Part shown: positions 26,335 to 37,012 of the stretch, one piece after another
Layout: each line of letters starts with the position of its first letter
Position numbering within the stretch: position 1 is the first letter of the stretch
Assembly: GCA_947503265.1 (NCBI GenBank)
Contig: CANNDC010000001.1
Location: forward strand, 186,001 to 250,000
Direction of reading: 5' to 3'
Origin: an uncultured Alteromonadaceae bacterium
Lineage (GTDB): Bacteria > Pseudomonadota > Gammaproteobacteria > Enterobacterales > Alteromonadaceae
DNA length: 64,000 bases
Program-made: the position numbers and the translations under genes
Notes under the pieces: generated by a model
Seen by the model: the letters and a program-made list of their open reading frames with translations, nothing else
Told to the model about the DNA's origin: nothing
Database searches by the model: none

Positions 26335-26820
26335 ATGGAATATAACACTTCTGAACTTTGCGACTTATTTACTGACAATGTGGATGTGGTTGATCCTATA
26401 TTTATTAACTACGGCGGGCGCTTGTCTTATGGCGGAGAAATCGTCACGATAAAATGCTACGAAGACAAGGGTTTAATAGACAAGGTGTTGTCGGAATCTG
26501 GCAAAGGTAAAGTCTTACTGGTTGATGGCGGCGGCTCAACCAGACGGGCTTTGATCGATATGACGACCGCTCGTATTGCTGTTGAAAACGATTGGGAGGG
26601 CATTGTCTGCTACGGAAGTGTCCGAGAAATTGACCAACTTGAAGAATTGGATTTAGGTGTACATGCAGTCGCGTCTATTCCAGTGAATGCAAATTTTGAA
26701 GAGACTGGCGAAGTGGATGTGGCAGTTAACTTTGGTGGAGTTACCTTTTTGCCAGAGGATCATGTTTATGCAGATAGTACGGGGGTCATTCTGTCGCCAG
26801 AAGCGCTAGATATCGAATGA
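26335..26820 (+). CDS. rraA: Regulator of ribonuclease E activity A
   Basis: 161 residues, matching the RraA length and sequence throughout (e.g. [20 protein letters not shown] and [14 protein letters not shown]). It forms a trimeric ring that binds RNase E and inhibits mRNA decay. It is a single gene, converging with the S1/P1 nuclease gene 22 nt away. Confidence 0.95.
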   Translation: MEYNTSELCDLFTDNVDVVDPIFINYGGRLSYGGEIVTIKCYEDKGLIDKVLSESGKGKVLLVDGGGSTRRALIDMTTARIAVENDWEGIVCYGSVREIDQLEELDLGVHAVASIPVNANFEETGEVDVAVNFGGVTFLPEDHVYADSTGVILSPEALDIE

Positions 26821-26842
26821 TATCCGCACGCTACTGGAGTGG

Positions 26843-27640
26843 TTACTTGTAAATTTCGTTCAGAAAGGTTGCGATGCGTACCCCAGCCATTTGCAGCCTT
26901 TTTTTAACGGTAGGAATGTGTTTGTATTCGTATTTCCAACTCAACTTTTCCTGATCGGGATAAAGTCCATTTCTCAATATCACACTTTCCCTCATCCAAA
27001 CTTTGGGATCAGCATTACGCCATTGCGTAACTAATGCGGGTGACATTTTTTGCTGTAGCCATTTAGTCCATTCCGTGTAAGACAACTTTTTCCTGTCTAT
27101 CAGGCCCGAATCCCACACCCTGTGTAAGTTTGAATCTTGCCAAAAGAACTCTACTTTGACCGTATTCCCGCCTCTGTCAGTGCCATTCCCGCAGTGCAAT
27201 GGTTGATGTAAATCGCCAATGATGTGCACGATAAAATGCAGTGCCAAACGCTTTTCTTCTTTCGTTGCAGTTTCACTGGTTAAGGTCTTTCTAAATTCCA
27301 TTAACGCGGTGTAAGCGTCGCCTTCTTCTGGTGCATGATGAGCTTGGTATTCGAGACCTTCAGGAATAGTGACATAGTGCCAAGGGTTAGCGGTTTTCTG
27401 CCAGAATTCAGCAGGGTTAGAACGCTCTTCATCGGCATAGGTTGATATTTCAGCTAGGGATTCATTTGGGTAAAGGGCTCTAACCTGAGCTCGCGCATTT
27501 TCAGATAAGTAGGATTCTGCTAACTCCCCTGTCACGCGATGTCCAATCTGTCCCCAACCCAGCGCATAACTTGATTGTAAAATGATGGTTGTGGCTATAG
27601 CACCTTTAATCCATTTAGTTGTAACTTTGAATTTTAACAT
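26843..27640 (-). CDS. Secreted S1/P1-type nuclease
   Basis: 265 residues. The signal peptide is followed by WGQIGHRV; in this family the mature N-terminal Trp and the His bind zinc, implying cleavage right before Trp. Other ligands are seen in STYADEER, NPWHYV, HFIVHIIGDLHQPLHCG and DRGGNTVKV, so the three-zinc site is complete. Likely a periplasmic or secreted nuclease/3'-nucleotidase degrading single-stranded nucleic acid for nutrient use. Confidence 0.88.
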   Translation of the reverse strand: MLKFKVTTKWIKGAIATTIILQSSYALGWGQIGHRVTGELAESYLSENARAQVRALYPNESLAEISTYADEERSNPAEFWQKTANPWHYVTIPEGLEYQAHHAPEEGDAYTALMEFRKTLTSETATKEEKRLALHFIVHIIGDLHQPLHCGNGTDRGGNTVKVEFFWQDSNLHRVWDSGLIDRKKLSYTEWTKWLQQKMSPALVTQWRNADPKVWMRESVILRNGLYPDQEKLSWKYEYKHIPTVKKRLQMAGVRIATFLNEIYK

Positions 27641-27664
27641 TTGCGGCTCTCTATTAGGGTCTGC

Positions 27665-28279
27665 TTACTTTTGGTAGCCCCATTTGGGCATGATCTTTTG
27701 ATCGATACCTAAATGATCAAGGATTCGCGCTACGACAAAATCAACTAAATCTTGAATATGTTTAGGTTGATGATAAAACCCGGGAGCTGCGGGCATTATT
27801 GTTGCTCCAACTTGAGACAGTTTTAACATATTTTCGAGGTGGATAGTGGAAAGAGGCATTTCTCTTGGGACCAGAATGAGTTGCCCGCGTTCTTTCAACA
27901 CCACATCAGCGCCGCGTTCAATAAGATTATCACTCTTGCCAGTCGCAATGGCAGACAAGGTACCGGTTGAGCATGGACAAACGATCATTTGCTTTGGTGC
28001 TGCCGAACCTGATGCAACAGGCGAAAACCACTCGTCTTTACCAAACGCTTTTATTTGCTCTGCTTTTGCAGCATATTTCTCCATAAAAAACGCCGTACAG
28101 GCTTGTGGATTGGCTGGTATTTGCAAGTTTTCTTCAGTTGCCAGCACTACACGTGCCGCTGAAGAAATAAGCAGGTAAACCTGATAATTGGCAGCGACCA
28201 ATGTTTCTAAAAGCCTGAGACCATAAGGAGCGCCTGAAGCACCTGTGATAGCTAGGGTGATTTGTTTTTCAAAACTCAT
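27665..28279 (-). CDS. ubiX: Flavin prenyltransferase UbiX
   Basis: 204 residues. It has the Rossmann-like FMN-binding start [43 protein letters not shown] and the [16 protein letters not shown] segment. It makes prenylated FMN, the cofactor of UbiD decarboxylase in ubiquinone synthesis. Its start overlaps the end of mpl by 4 nt, an ubiX-downstream-of-mpl arrangement common in alteromonads. Confidence 0.93.
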   Translation of the reverse strand: MSFEKQITLAITGASGAPYGLRLLETLVAANYQVYLLISSAARVVLATEENLQIPANPQACTAFFMEKYAAKAEQIKAFGKDEWFSPVASGSAAPKQMIVCPCSTGTLSAIATGKSDNLIERGADVVLKERGQLILVPREMPLSTIHLENMLKLSQVGATIMPAAPGFYHQPKHIQDLVDFVVARILDHLGIDQKIMPKWGYQK

Positions 28280-29634
28280 TTGATATCGGCTCGCTTAATT
28301 TTACTGAGTAATTTTTGGTGAATCCCACCAAAACCACCGTTGCTCATGACTAATACGTGATCTGACGGTTTGACCTCTGAGGCAACCGCTTCGACTATAT
28401 CTTCTACCGATTTGAACAGCCTAACTTCTACGTGGCTGGTTGAAATTAGTTCATCCATGGACCAACTCAAGTTATCCGGTTGAAGTAAGTAAACTGAGTC
28501 AGCTTGTTGCCAAGAGTCACACAAAGTTTTGCTATGCACCCCCATTTTCATTGTAGCAGAACGGGGTTCCAACACAGCTAGAATGCGTTCGTTTCCTACT
28601 CTATTGCGTAAGCCTTGCAAGGTAGTTGTGATAGCAGTTGGATGATGGGCAAAGTCATCATATACAGTCACTCCATTTTCCTTCCCCAATAGCTCCATAC
28701 GCCTTTTCGCATTAACAAACTGACACAGTGCCTCGATAGCAATTTGCGGTTGCACACCTGCATGGCGAGCCGCCGCAATTGCCATCATGCCATTGTTGAC
28801 ATTGTGTTCCCCAAACAAAGACCAACTAACCTTGCCTTGTATCTGGTCTGCTAACATAACGTTAAATTGACTGCCGTCGGCCTCGATTAATTCTGCTTTC
28901 CAGTGTTTTCCAAGGGTCTGAGTTTCGCTCCAGCAACCCATATCGATAACCTCTTTGACGTTCTCATCTTGATCGGGAATTAATGCTAATCCGTTACCCG
29001 GTAAAATGCGCATTAAATGATGAAATTGCTTTTGAATAGCAGCTAGGTTGTCAAAGATATCGGCATGATCAAATTCCAAATTGTTGATCACGAGTGTGCG
29101 TGGTCGATAGTGAACAAACTTGCTGCGCTTGTCGAAAAAAGCACTATCGTATTCATCTGCTTCGATAACGAAAAATGGGGATGCGCCTAATCGTGCTGAA
29201 ATTCCGAATTTCTCGGGAATTCCACCTATTAGGAAGCCCGGTTCAAGGCCTGCATATTCCAATATCCATGCGATCATACTCGATGTTGAAGTTTTACCAT
29301 GAGTACCAGAGGCAGCTACGACCCACCTGTCTTTGAGGATGTTTTCTGACAACCATTGTGGTCCAGAAGTGTAGTTGAGATTGCGCTCGAGAATATATTC
29401 TACAGCAGGGTTGCCCCTTGAAAGGGCATTGCCAATCACCACAACGTCGGGTTCGGGTTGAAGTTGAACAGGGTCGAACCCTTGTGTTAATTCGATACCG
29501 AGCGCTTCCAGTTGTGTGCTCATGGGAGGATAAACGTTTAAATCACTTCCCGTGACTTCGTGCCCTTGGGACTTAGCGATTGCCGCAATACCGCCCATGA
29601 AGGTACCGCAAATGCCTAGAATATGAATATGCAT
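28276..29634 (-). CDS. mpl: UDP-N-acetylmuramate:tripeptide ligase Mpl
   Basis: 452 residues from ATG 29634 ([15 protein letters not shown], the family's usual start); a TTG at 29652 would add six residues. It has the P-loop [12 protein letters not shown] and the Mur-ligase central and C-terminal domains ([11 protein letters not shown]). It ligates recycled L-Ala-gamma-D-Glu-meso-DAP tripeptide to UDP-MurNAc in peptidoglycan recycling. Confidence 0.93.
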   Translation of the reverse strand: MHIHILGICGTFMGGIAAIAKSQGHEVTGSDLNVYPPMSTQLEALGIELTQGFDPVQLQPEPDVVVIGNALSRGNPAVEYILERNLNYTSGPQWLSENILKDRWVVAASGTHGKTSTSSMIAWILEYAGLEPGFLIGGIPEKFGISARLGASPFFVIEADEYDSAFFDKRSKFVHYRPRTLVINNLEFDHADIFDNLAAIQKQFHHLMRILPGNGLALIPDQDENVKEVIDMGCWSETQTLGKHWKAELIEADGSQFNVMLADQIQGKVSWSLFGEHNVNNGMMAIAAARHAGVQPQIAIEALCQFVNAKRRMELLGKENGVTVYDDFAHHPTAITTTLQGLRNRVGNERILAVLEPRSATMKMGVHSKTLCDSWQQADSVYLLQPDNLSWSMDELISTSHVEVRLFKSVEDIVEAVASEVKPSDHVLVMSNGGFGGIHQKLLSKIKRADIK

Positions 29635-29831
29635 GAAAGTAATAATTGGCAATAATTTTGTTTAGATTAACAGATAAAAAATTGCTAACCCAAATTAAAC
29701 TGCATTGTTTTAGCTGAGTTTTTTTATCAATAAGGGTACAATTCCATACATAACTATAATAAGAGGTTATTCAAAAGCCTTAATCCGAATACAAATTACC
29801 CACATAATTGACTAAAAAGGTTCTCTCGAGA

Positions 29832-30800
29832 ATGAAACGACTAAATTCACAATTGCAAGAAGATGGCGCTCCAATGGAGCTAATATTGTTGATCCGAACT
29901 CTGTTGGCAGGTTGCAAGGAAATTTCTTTCCGTGTCAGTCAAGGTGCTTTGGCTGGAGTGTTAGGTTCACTGTTAAGTGAAAACGTTCAGGGTGAGACCC
30001 AGAAAAAGCTTGATGTCATTTCCAATCAGATTCTAAAAGATATTTTGAAAGAATCTGGCTACGTAAAAGCGATTTCTTCAGAAGAAGAAGATGATGTAGT
30101 CGGATGCCATCCAGATGGTAACTATTTGGTTAGCTTTGATCCGCTAGATGGCTCTTCAAATACCGATATCAACAGTCTAATTGGTACTATCTTCTCAATT
30201 ACTCACGCTCCGCAATGGATGGACCCTGATGATCCGTCAGCGTTCTTACAACCTGGAACCCAGATTGTTGCTGCAGGCTATGTGCTCTACGGACCTTCAA
30301 CTATGTTAGCAATGAGTACAGGACGTGGCACACACATATATACGCTAGATAAGACCCATGGCGGTTTCTTATTGACTAAAGCGAATGTTCAAGTGCCTGA
30401 ACAAACTAAAGAGTTTTCTATCAATAGCTCTAACCAACGTCATTGGGAAGAGCCCATGCAGCGTTATATTCAAGATTTACTTCTGGGCGATGAAGGTCCA
30501 AGAGGTAAGAACTTCAATATGCGTTGGGTAGGTGCAATGGTCGGTGATATTCATAGAATATTATCTCGAGGTGGCGTATTTGCTTATCCTTTTGATTGTC
30601 GCAATCCTAAAATCCCTGGGAAGTTGCGTTTACTATATGAAGCAAACCCTATGTCATTTTTGATTGAACAGGCCGGTGGTGCTGCCTCAACAGGAGACAG
30701 CAGAATTTTAGAGGTTATGCCAAGCGAAATTCATCAAAGAGTGCCAGTCATTATGGGCTCGAAAGAAGAAGTTGAAACTTGTATGGAATATTACGAGTAA
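29832..30800 (+). CDS. fbp: Fructose-1,6-bisphosphatase class 1
   Basis: 322 residues from ATG 29832 ([17 protein letters not shown]), which fits the family N-terminus better than the in-frame TTG at 29808. Metal/substrate motif [10 protein letters not shown] and the [12 protein letters not shown] segment are present. It performs the irreversible gluconeogenic step F1,6BP to F6P. A candidate -10 box TATAAT lies at 29755-29760. A terminator hairpin follows. Confidence 0.93.
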   Translation: MKRLNSQLQEDGAPMELILLIRTLLAGCKEISFRVSQGALAGVLGSLLSENVQGETQKKLDVISNQILKDILKESGYVKAISSEEEDDVVGCHPDGNYLVSFDPLDGSSNTDINSLIGTIFSITHAPQWMDPDDPSAFLQPGTQIVAAGYVLYGPSTMLAMSTGRGTHIYTLDKTHGGFLLTKANVQVPEQTKEFSINSSNQRHWEEPMQRYIQDLLLGDEGPRGKNFNMRWVGAMVGDIHRILSRGGVFAYPFDCRNPKIPGKLRLLYEANPMSFLIEQAGGAASTGDSRILEVMPSEIHQRVPVIMGSKEEVETCMEYYE

Positions 30801-30808
30801 ACAATATA

Positions 30809-30838
30809 CAGGCCGTTCAATAAATCGTGAGCGGCCTG
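30809..30838. terminator. Terminator hairpin after fbp
   Basis: An 11-bp stem (30809-30819 with 30828-30838, one G-U pair) built on CAGGCCG/CGGCCTG, 8 nt after the fbp stop. It lies between convergent genes and may serve both. Confidence 0.7.
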
Positions 30839-30863
30839 AACGTTCGTTGCTAGTCAGCAAGAA

Positions 30864-31535
30864 TTAGGTTTCTTTGAGAACCAACACTTCACCATCATCA
30901 TCGACGACAACCAAATATGACGATCCCACGTTGGCGTTTTGACACAAATTAATGGAAATTCCTCCTACTTCAAGATCGTTACAATTCTGAATGCCGATAA
31001 ACCCTGTTACTTTGCCTATTTCCGTGGTTTCCAAAGGGGTTGTTGAAGTACCAACGACAATATCTAATTCTGCATTTGCAAACACTCTGACAGTGTATTC
31101 ACCGGCAACATCAAAGGTTTTTTGCTCAAAAGCTGACAACTGAATATCATTCGACGTCAGGCTCCACGCAATAGCCCAATAATCCCGTTTATCTCGCAAC
31201 CTTATTTCAGTACTCACTTGAGTCGTTCGTGAGTTGGAATCTTCAACACCCACTCGCGTATTCGAAAAACCTTTTATCCAAGTATATTTATAACTCTCAG
31301 AAGCATCTTGTGCCGACACATCTCTGGTTCGATGATCATCTCGAAAAAGTGCCTCATCTTCCTTCACACTATTCATGTAGAAGGTTTTACTGCTATCAGT
31401 ATTGTTGACAAACTTTAAGTAGGCTTTGTCCGCAATATCAATGCCCAGAATAATATCGTCTGAATTACATCCGACTAGTCCTACCGATATAGCCGCAGCA
31501 CCCAACGGTGCCATCAGCTTGTTAAATTTAAACAC
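30864..31535 (-). CDS. Uncharacterised lipoprotein
   Basis: 223 residues. The signal peptide MFKFNKLMAPLGAAAISVGL ends in the lipobox LVGC, followed by NSDD; Asp at +3 does not match the inner-membrane Asp(+2) rule, so outer-membrane sorting is likely. The mature part looks like a beta-rich domain with two cysteines (IQNCNDLE and NLCQNAN) that could pair. I do not recognise a family. It is a single gene with its own promoter region. Confidence 0.7.
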   Translation of the reverse strand: MFKFNKLMAPLGAAAISVGLVGCNSDDIILGIDIADKAYLKFVNNTDSSKTFYMNSVKEDEALFRDDHRTRDVSAQDASESYKYTWIKGFSNTRVGVEDSNSRTTQVSTEIRLRDKRDYWAIAWSLTSNDIQLSAFEQKTFDVAGEYTVRVFANAELDIVVGTSTTPLETTEIGKVTGFIGIQNCNDLEVGGISINLCQNANVGSSYLVVVDDDGEVLVLKET

Positions 31536-31905
31536 TTTGTTCTCCCTGTATACTCATTTTGAGGACGGCTAAGCTCTATCCTTAGAGAATAATTTCATAG
31601 TCAGGCGTGTGAATCTGTAGCGAAACTGTAGGTGTTTGTGACATTTTGTAAATAACCACAGGTTTGCAATAGTCCAGCGATTGACGCACAAATTTGCCTT
31701 GTACTAGGGAAAATAGCTAGCTAATTTCCTATCGAAAGTTTAGGTTACTTACTAACGCAACTTATCTAAGCCTCTGGTTAAACAACCCTAGTTAGCGACA
31801 ATATTGCGGGCTTGCACTAAAAATTGTAGCCCCAAACTATAAGCCTAGACTTTTGCGCTTTAAAATCGAGGGAGATAAGGTTCATTAAGAGTGTAATGAA
31901 GTCAA
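31536..31905. other. Long intergenic stretch, no gene seen
   Basis: Upstream region of the lipoprotein gene. No reading frame of note, operator or RNA structure was recognised apart from the two hairpins at its right end, listed separately. Confidence 0.5.
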
Positions 31906-31935
31906 AAAAAGAGCAGTGTTAACACTGCTCTTTTT
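31906..31935 (-). terminator. Perfect-palindrome terminator downstream of hppA
   Basis: A 15-bp perfect inverted repeat, AAAAAGAGCAGTGTT (31906-31920) with its complement at 31921-31935, with A/T flanks typical of a rho-independent terminator in both directions. It lies about 60 nt after the hppA stop. Confidence 0.88.
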
Positions 31936-31953
31936 CGATAAAGGCTAATTGTT

Positions 31954-31985
31954 GCTAAAAATTGCAGAGAAACTGCAATTTTAGC
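31954..31985 (-). terminator. Second hairpin between hppA stop and terminator
   Basis: GCTAAAAATTGCAG (31954-31967) pairs with CTGCAATTTTAGC (31973-31985) with one bulged A and a 5-nt loop, 12 nt after the hppA stop. It may stabilise the 3' end of the hppA mRNA or act as a first terminator. Confidence 0.65.
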
Positions 31986-31997
31986 GAGTCAGACTGA

Positions 31998-33998
31998 CTA
32001 AATACTTAATAACGGTGCGATTACTAAACTGACAATCGCCATTACGTTAATCAAAATATTCATTGACGGGCCTGAGGTGTCTTTGAACGGGTCACCTACA
32101 GTGTCACCAACAACAACAGCAGCATGTGTTTCTGAACCTTTACCACCGTGATTGCCTTTTTCTACATATTTTTTGGCGTTATCCCAAGCTCCACCTGCAT
32201 TTGCCATCATAAGTGCCAGTAGAACACATCCAAGCAGAGCGCCACCTAGCATGCCACCCAAGGCATGAGCTCCAAGGCCAAAGCCAACAATAGGTGGAAC
32301 CGCAACCGCTATTGCACCTGGCAATATCATTTTCTTCAATGCCGCAGCAGTGGCAATATCTACGCATTTTCCAGTATCAGGATCTGCCGTACCGTCCATC
32401 AATCCTTTTATTTCTTTGAACTGGCGACGAATCTCTTGAATCATTTCAAATGCCGCATCGCCAACAGCGGTCATGGTGATAGAGGCGATTAAGAACGGCA
32501 ACAGACCACCGATAAACAAGCCTATCAAAACCATGGGTTCCCCTAGGTGCAGGGTAAAGTCGTCAAACTTAAGGGTCAAGGTCTCAACGAATGCAGCTAT
32601 TATAGCTAACGCAGCCAAGGCTGCAGCACCAATGGCAAAGCCTTTACCGATAGCCGCTGTGGTATTTCCTAATTCATCCAATGAATCAGTAATAGCGCGC
32701 GTTTCTTCTCCCAAACCACCCATTTCTGCAATGCCGCCAGCATTGTCTGCTACCGGTCCATAGGCATCAATTGCCATTGTAATTCCCACAGTAGCAAGCA
32801 TTCCGACTGCGGCAATACCTACGCCGTACAGGCCAGAAAGTTGAGTGGAAACGAAAATTATGCAGCAGATTGTTAGCACAGGGATGACAACCGACTGCAT
32901 CCCCACAGAAAGGCCAGTGATCATCACTGTAGCTGGGCCTGTTTCACCGGATTTTGCGATTTTCTTTACCGGTGTAGAAGCAGTGTAATACTCAGTGACT
33001 AAACCGATAATAATACCGCCTACTGCGCCTGAAATAACCGACCACCATACATGCACATTTACATCTATGGCTTGAATCACAAAATAGGCAGCGGCAATGA
33101 AAATGACAGCGGCTCCCATAGTTCCTGCTCGAAGCGCAACTTCAGGTTTCGAAGAAGACATCATCTTAACCAGCAAAATACCCGCAACAGAACATAATAG
33201 ACCGGTAGAAGCCAATGCTAACGGCAGGAACATAAGCGCCTCTTTACTACCGAGCAAACTCGTTACCATTGTAGATGCGATTGCGATCGTTGCTATCATT
33301 GAACCACAATAGGATTCGAATATATCCGACCCCATGCCAGCGACATCACCCACGTTGTCACCTACGTTATCGGCGATGACACCTGGGTTACGTGGGTCAT
33401 CCTCGGGAATACCGGCCTCAATTTTACCCACTAAGTCAGCACCGACATCGGCACTTTTCGTGAAGATACCGCCACCAACACGGGAGAATAGCGCGACAAT
33501 AGAAGCACCCATACCAAAACCGTGAATGGCGTGTGCAGTTTCAGGATCACCTCCAAAGAACCAGTATAATCCACCCAGTCCCAATAACCCCATTGATGCA
33601 ACGCACAAGCCCATTACTGAGCCTCCTAAAAACGCGACAGAAAGTGCTTCAGGTGCCCCTTTGTCATGCGCCGCCTGAGTTGTTCGGACATTTGCTTTAG
33701 TCGCTGTAAACATACCAATGTAGCCAGCTAAAGCGGAACACACTGCACCAGAAACAAAGGCAATGGTGGTGTCTTGACCTAACGAAAAGTACAGTGCAAC
33801 ACCAACCACCACAGCAAACATAAGCAGCATTTTGTACTCACGGTGCATGAAAACCATCGCACCGAGGTGAATCATGTCAGCAATTTTGCTAATTTCCGGG
33901 TTTGATACAGGGTATCTTTTAATTAAGAAATAGATAATAAAAGCGAAGCATAGGCCTAATATGCCTAAAACAGGTGGTATATAAAATAATTCGATCAT
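31998..33998 (-). CDS. hppA: Membrane-bound K+-dependent ion-translocating pyrophosphatase
   Basis: 666 residues with about 16 membrane segments. The PPi-binding core is [20 protein letters not shown] followed by [18 protein letters not shown]. Ala in [14 protein letters not shown], rather than Lys, marks the K+-dependent class. It hydrolyses pyrophosphate and pumps H+ or Na+ out of the cytoplasm; sequence reading alone does not settle which ion. It is divergent from the soluble pyrophosphatase gene ppa. Confidence 0.93.
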   Translation of the reverse strand: MIELFYIPPVLGILGLCFAFIIYFLIKRYPVSNPEISKIADMIHLGAMVFMHREYKMLLMFAVVVGVALYFSLGQDTTIAFVSGAVCSALAGYIGMFTATKANVRTTQAAHDKGAPEALSVAFLGGSVMGLCVASMGLLGLGGLYWFFGGDPETAHAIHGFGMGASIVALFSRVGGGIFTKSADVGADLVGKIEAGIPEDDPRNPGVIADNVGDNVGDVAGMGSDIFESYCGSMIATIAIASTMVTSLLGSKEALMFLPLALASTGLLCSVAGILLVKMMSSSKPEVALRAGTMGAAVIFIAAAYFVIQAIDVNVHVWWSVISGAVGGIIIGLVTEYYTASTPVKKIAKSGETGPATVMITGLSVGMQSVVIPVLTICCIIFVSTQLSGLYGVGIAAVGMLATVGITMAIDAYGPVADNAGGIAEMGGLGEETRAITDSLDELGNTTAAIGKGFAIGAAALAALAIIAAFVETLTLKFDDFTLHLGEPMVLIGLFIGGLLPFLIASITMTAVGDAAFEMIQEIRRQFKEIKGLMDGTADPDTGKCVDIATAAALKKMILPGAIAVAVPPIVGFGLGAHALGGMLGGALLGCVLLALMMANAGGAWDNAKKYVEKGNHGGKGSETHAAVVVGDTVGDPFKDTSGPSMNILINVMAIVSLVIAPLLSI

Positions 33999-34256
33999 AA
34001 GGTCCCCAAAGGATTTACTGACTTTAGTTGTGATTTATTTTTTTAATTTTTTGTTATTTTCAGTAACAACAATTTTACATTGTTAACTGAACTATAACGA
34101 CCTTAGTGGCTAAAGTTCAAGCTTTAGCTTATTTAATACGCATATTGGTCACTAACTCAGCATACCACCAAGGTATCGTTTTCATCTTTCAGCTAATAGC
34201 TCTATAATCTGCCGCAGTTATTTTTTATTAATTTTCTTTAATCTATAGGTACAAAT

Positions 34257-34805
34257 ATGAGCTTAAATGCTGTTCCAGCAGGAAAAAACCTGCCTGATCA
34301 AGTTAATGTGATCATTGAAATTCCAGCCCACGCAGATCCAGTGAAGTATGAGGTAGATAAAGAGTCGGGTGCAATATTTGTCGATCGCTTTATGGCAACC
34401 TGTATGCACTACCCAACTAATTATGGTTATGTGCCGCATACTTTGTCATTGGATGGAGACCCAGTTGACGTTTTGGTTATCACTCCTTTCCCAATTATGG
34501 CGGGCTCAGTTATTCCATGTCGCCCTGTTGGCGTATTGAAAATGACCGATGAATCTGGGGAAGACGCTAAGGTATTGGCAGTCCCTGCGGACAAACTTTC
34601 TAGAATCTATCGTGGTATTACAGAACTAGAGCATGTTGACGAATTGACCAAGAAACAAATTGAACACTTCTTTGCACACTACAAAGATTTAGAACCTAAC
34701 AAATGGGTAAAAATCGAAGGTTGGGAAGGTAAAGAAGCCGCTAAACAAGAAATTGTTGAAAGTGTAAAACGTTATGAAGAAGCAGACGAAAAACCTGCGT
34801 TCTAA
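34257..34805 (+). CDS. ppa: Soluble inorganic pyrophosphatase, family I
   Basis: 182 residues. The family I signature DGDPVDVLV and the metal/PPi ligands in [19 protein letters not shown] are present. It removes cytoplasmic pyrophosphate to drive biosynthesis. It starts 259 nt from the divergent hppA; the region between carries AT-rich promoter sequence and an imperfect TTGTTA/TAACAA dyad. Confidence 0.95.
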   Translation: MSLNAVPAGKNLPDQVNVIIEIPAHADPVKYEVDKESGAIFVDRFMATCMHYPTNYGYVPHTLSLDGDPVDVLVITPFPIMAGSVIPCRPVGVLKMTDESGEDAKVLAVPADKLSRIYRGITELEHVDELTKKQIEHFFAHYKDLEPNKWVKIEGWEGKEAAKQEIVESVKRYEEADEKPAF

Positions 34806-34824
34806 AATACGATTTTGAATCAAT

Positions 34825-34856
34825 AAAAAGGCTAAACATGCATGTTTAGCCTTTTT
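34825..34856 (+). terminator. Rho-independent terminator after ppa
   Basis: A perfect stem around AAGGCTAAACATG/CATGTTTAGCCTT (34825-34856, 16 bp per arm) runs straight into a T-run, 19 nt after the ppa stop. Confidence 0.93.
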
Positions 34857-35118
34857 TTCACTTTTTATCTAATTTCGCGTTTACATTTTGCAGACACGCC
34901 AGCGATATCCGTCTTAGATGGCCTCATGTAACGGTTCCCCAAATAGCCATGAGATATTGAGTCGGCCATCCAAGTACAAACACCGCCCTGCGTTCAGAAC
35001 AAATATTAATGCACTTGCCATTCACGATGGAACAATAGAGTGTAATATCACAGTTTTATTCTGAGTTATTCACAAAAATAATTTATACTAGCTTCTTGAT
35101 TGCCCTTGAGGTTGAACC
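34857..35118. other. Intergenic region, no gene seen
   Basis: The stretch between the ppa terminator and the MFS gene holds no supported reading frame or recognisable site beyond presumed promoter sequence. Confidence 0.5.
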
Positions 35119-36330
35119 TTGCTTCCGTTAACTGAAATTAGAAAAAGCCCTCAACTATTGCTTCTTGCAATGGCATTTGTGATGCCATTGGTGTTTTCCG
35201 TGTGGATGGCTTTGCTGAATAATTTTGTTGTGGAGAAAGCGAATTTCACTGGTGCTGAAATCGGTATGCTACAAAGCTTGCGAGAAGTACCTGGGTTCTT
35301 GGCGTTTACCGCTGTTTTTGTATTGCTGGTGGTGAAAGAACAAACATTTGCATTGGTTTCTCTACTAGTGATGAGTATTGGTGTGGCCGTCACCGGATTC
35401 CTCCCTTTCGAAATCGGTTTGTACTGCACTACGGTATTGATGTCTGTTGGCTTCCATTATTTTGAAACCATCAATCAATCTTTGACCTTGCAATGGTTAG
35501 AGAAAGATAAAGCGGCCCATTTTATGGGGCAACAACTGGCAGTAAAAAGTTTTGCTTCGCTGTTTGCCTACGGTTCCATTTGGGTATTAATGGAATGGAT
35601 CGGAATAGACTACACAGCTATGTATATGCTGGCAGGGGGCTTTGGCATCATTTTGATAGTAATGATGTGGAGTTTCTTCGAGCGATTTGAACAACCATCA
35701 ATACAGCATAAACATATGCTCATGCGAAAGCGTTATTGGCTCTACTATGCGTTAACATTTTTTGGCGGTGCAAGAAGACAGATATTCATGGTATTTGCCT
35801 CGTTCATGATGGTTGAGAAGTTTGGTTATTCGGTTGGAGAAGTCAGCCTACTCTTTATCATTAACTACGTATTTAACCTGTTGTTCGCTGCCAAAATTGG
35901 TCGTTGGATTTCTAGGGTAGGAGAGCGTAGGGCGCTGTCAGTCGAATACATAGGTTTAATCCTTGTATTTGTTAGTTATGCCATGGTTACTGACCCCATT
36001 ATAGCGGCAGCACTGTATGTTATTGATCACTTATTCTTCGCTATGGCGATTGCCATGAAAACCTATTTTCAAAAAATTGCCGATCCAAAAGACATTGCGT
36101 CGACGGCCGGTGTAGCATTTACCATCAATCATATCGCCGCAGTAGTGATACCCGCAGCGCTAGGCATAGTGTGGCTAACTTCACCCGGATTGGTGTTTTA
36201 TATTGGTGCAGGTTTTGCCGTTTGTTCATTACTGCTTGCTTACAATATTCCTGACACACCAGCTGAGGGTGTTGAAGTCAGATTTAATTTTAAGGGTTGG
36301 GCAAACAAGGTTGCGCCCAGATCTTCATAA
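35119..36330 (+). CDS. MFS transporter (TTG start)
   Basis: 403 residues with about 12 hydrophobic segments in the major-facilitator pattern. The start is TTG 35119, with GAGG 8 nt upstream; no better start lies before the first membrane segment. The substrate cannot be told. It is followed after 24 nt by a DUF3299 gene on the same strand. Confidence 0.78.
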   Translation: MLPLTEIRKSPQLLLLAMAFVMPLVFSVWMALLNNFVVEKANFTGAEIGMLQSLREVPGFLAFTAVFVLLVVKEQTFALVSLLVMSIGVAVTGFLPFEIGLYCTTVLMSVGFHYFETINQSLTLQWLEKDKAAHFMGQQLAVKSFASLFAYGSIWVLMEWIGIDYTAMYMLAGGFGIILIVMMWSFFERFEQPSIQHKHMLMRKRYWLYYALTFFGGARRQIFMVFASFMMVEKFGYSVGEVSLLFIINYVFNLLFAAKIGRWISRVGERRALSVEYIGLILVFVSYAMVTDPIIAAALYVIDHLFFAMAIAMKTYFQKIADPKDIASTAGVAFTINHIAAVVIPAALGIVWLTSPGLVFYIGAGFAVCSLLLAYNIPDTPAEGVEVRFNFKGWANKVAPRSS

Positions 36331-36354
36331 TAGAAAGAGTCTTGGAAAATCTTG

Positions 36355-36825
36355 ATGTTAGCAATGAGTAGATTCAGTTTAATTATCGTCACTTTGTTCA
36401 GTGCATTTGCTTGGTCAGAACCAAAAGAGCTTTACTGGGAAGATTTGGTTCCTCCAGACTATGTTCAACCTCAAGTAGAACTAGATCATACTAATCCCAT
36501 GGCTCAACAAAACCTGAACGCTCCTCTGGTCACAAAATTCAACAATCAAAAAGTAAAAATCCCCGGTTTCATTGTTCCTATTGAGGGTGATATGAATTCA
36601 GCCACTGAATTTCTACTCGTCCCCTACTTTGGTGCATGCATTCATGTACCGCCACCTCCACCCAATCAAATAGTCCATGTGAAATTTGCAGAAGGCGTTC
36701 CAATCACCAATATGACGGATGCTTTTTGGATTGAGGGCATTCTATCTACTGATGGTTGGGCCGGTGAAATAGCCACTGTTGGTTACACTTTAGAGGGTAT
36801 AAAAATAATGCCCTTTGATGGCTAG
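36355..36825 (+). CDS. DUF3299 periplasmic protein
   Basis: 156 residues from ATG 36355; TTG 36352 and ATG 36364 are alternatives. A signal peptide ends near AFAWSEP. The body has WEDLVPPDY, IPGFIVPIEG and the FGACIHVPPPPPNQ segment that identifies DUF3299 proteins. Their function is not established; this segment with Cys and His suggests metal binding (inference). Confidence 0.78.
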   Translation: MLAMSRFSLIIVTLFSAFAWSEPKELYWEDLVPPDYVQPQVELDHTNPMAQQNLNAPLVTKFNNQKVKIPGFIVPIEGDMNSATEFLLVPYFGACIHVPPPPPNQIVHVKFAEGVPITNMTDAFWIEGILSTDGWAGEIATVGYTLEGIKIMPFDG

Positions 36826-37012
36826 TCGCCGAATATGTCTTATCTTTAACCGAATAAATCCTACGTATATTCTTGCCTGTTAAATATAATTGATAATAGA
36901 TTGTTAACGAGTTGATAACTTAATTTACACAGTTAATCTGCGTAATTTATTGGCTAGGTTTACCGAAAGTACTCGGTAAAGTTGACTGCGAGAAAAACGG
37001 TTGGATAAAACA

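Noticed and set aside
32265..33525. Several open frames antisense to hppA
   Set aside because: They are mirror images of the Ala/Gly-rich codons of a long membrane protein, with no ribosome sites or recognisable domains.
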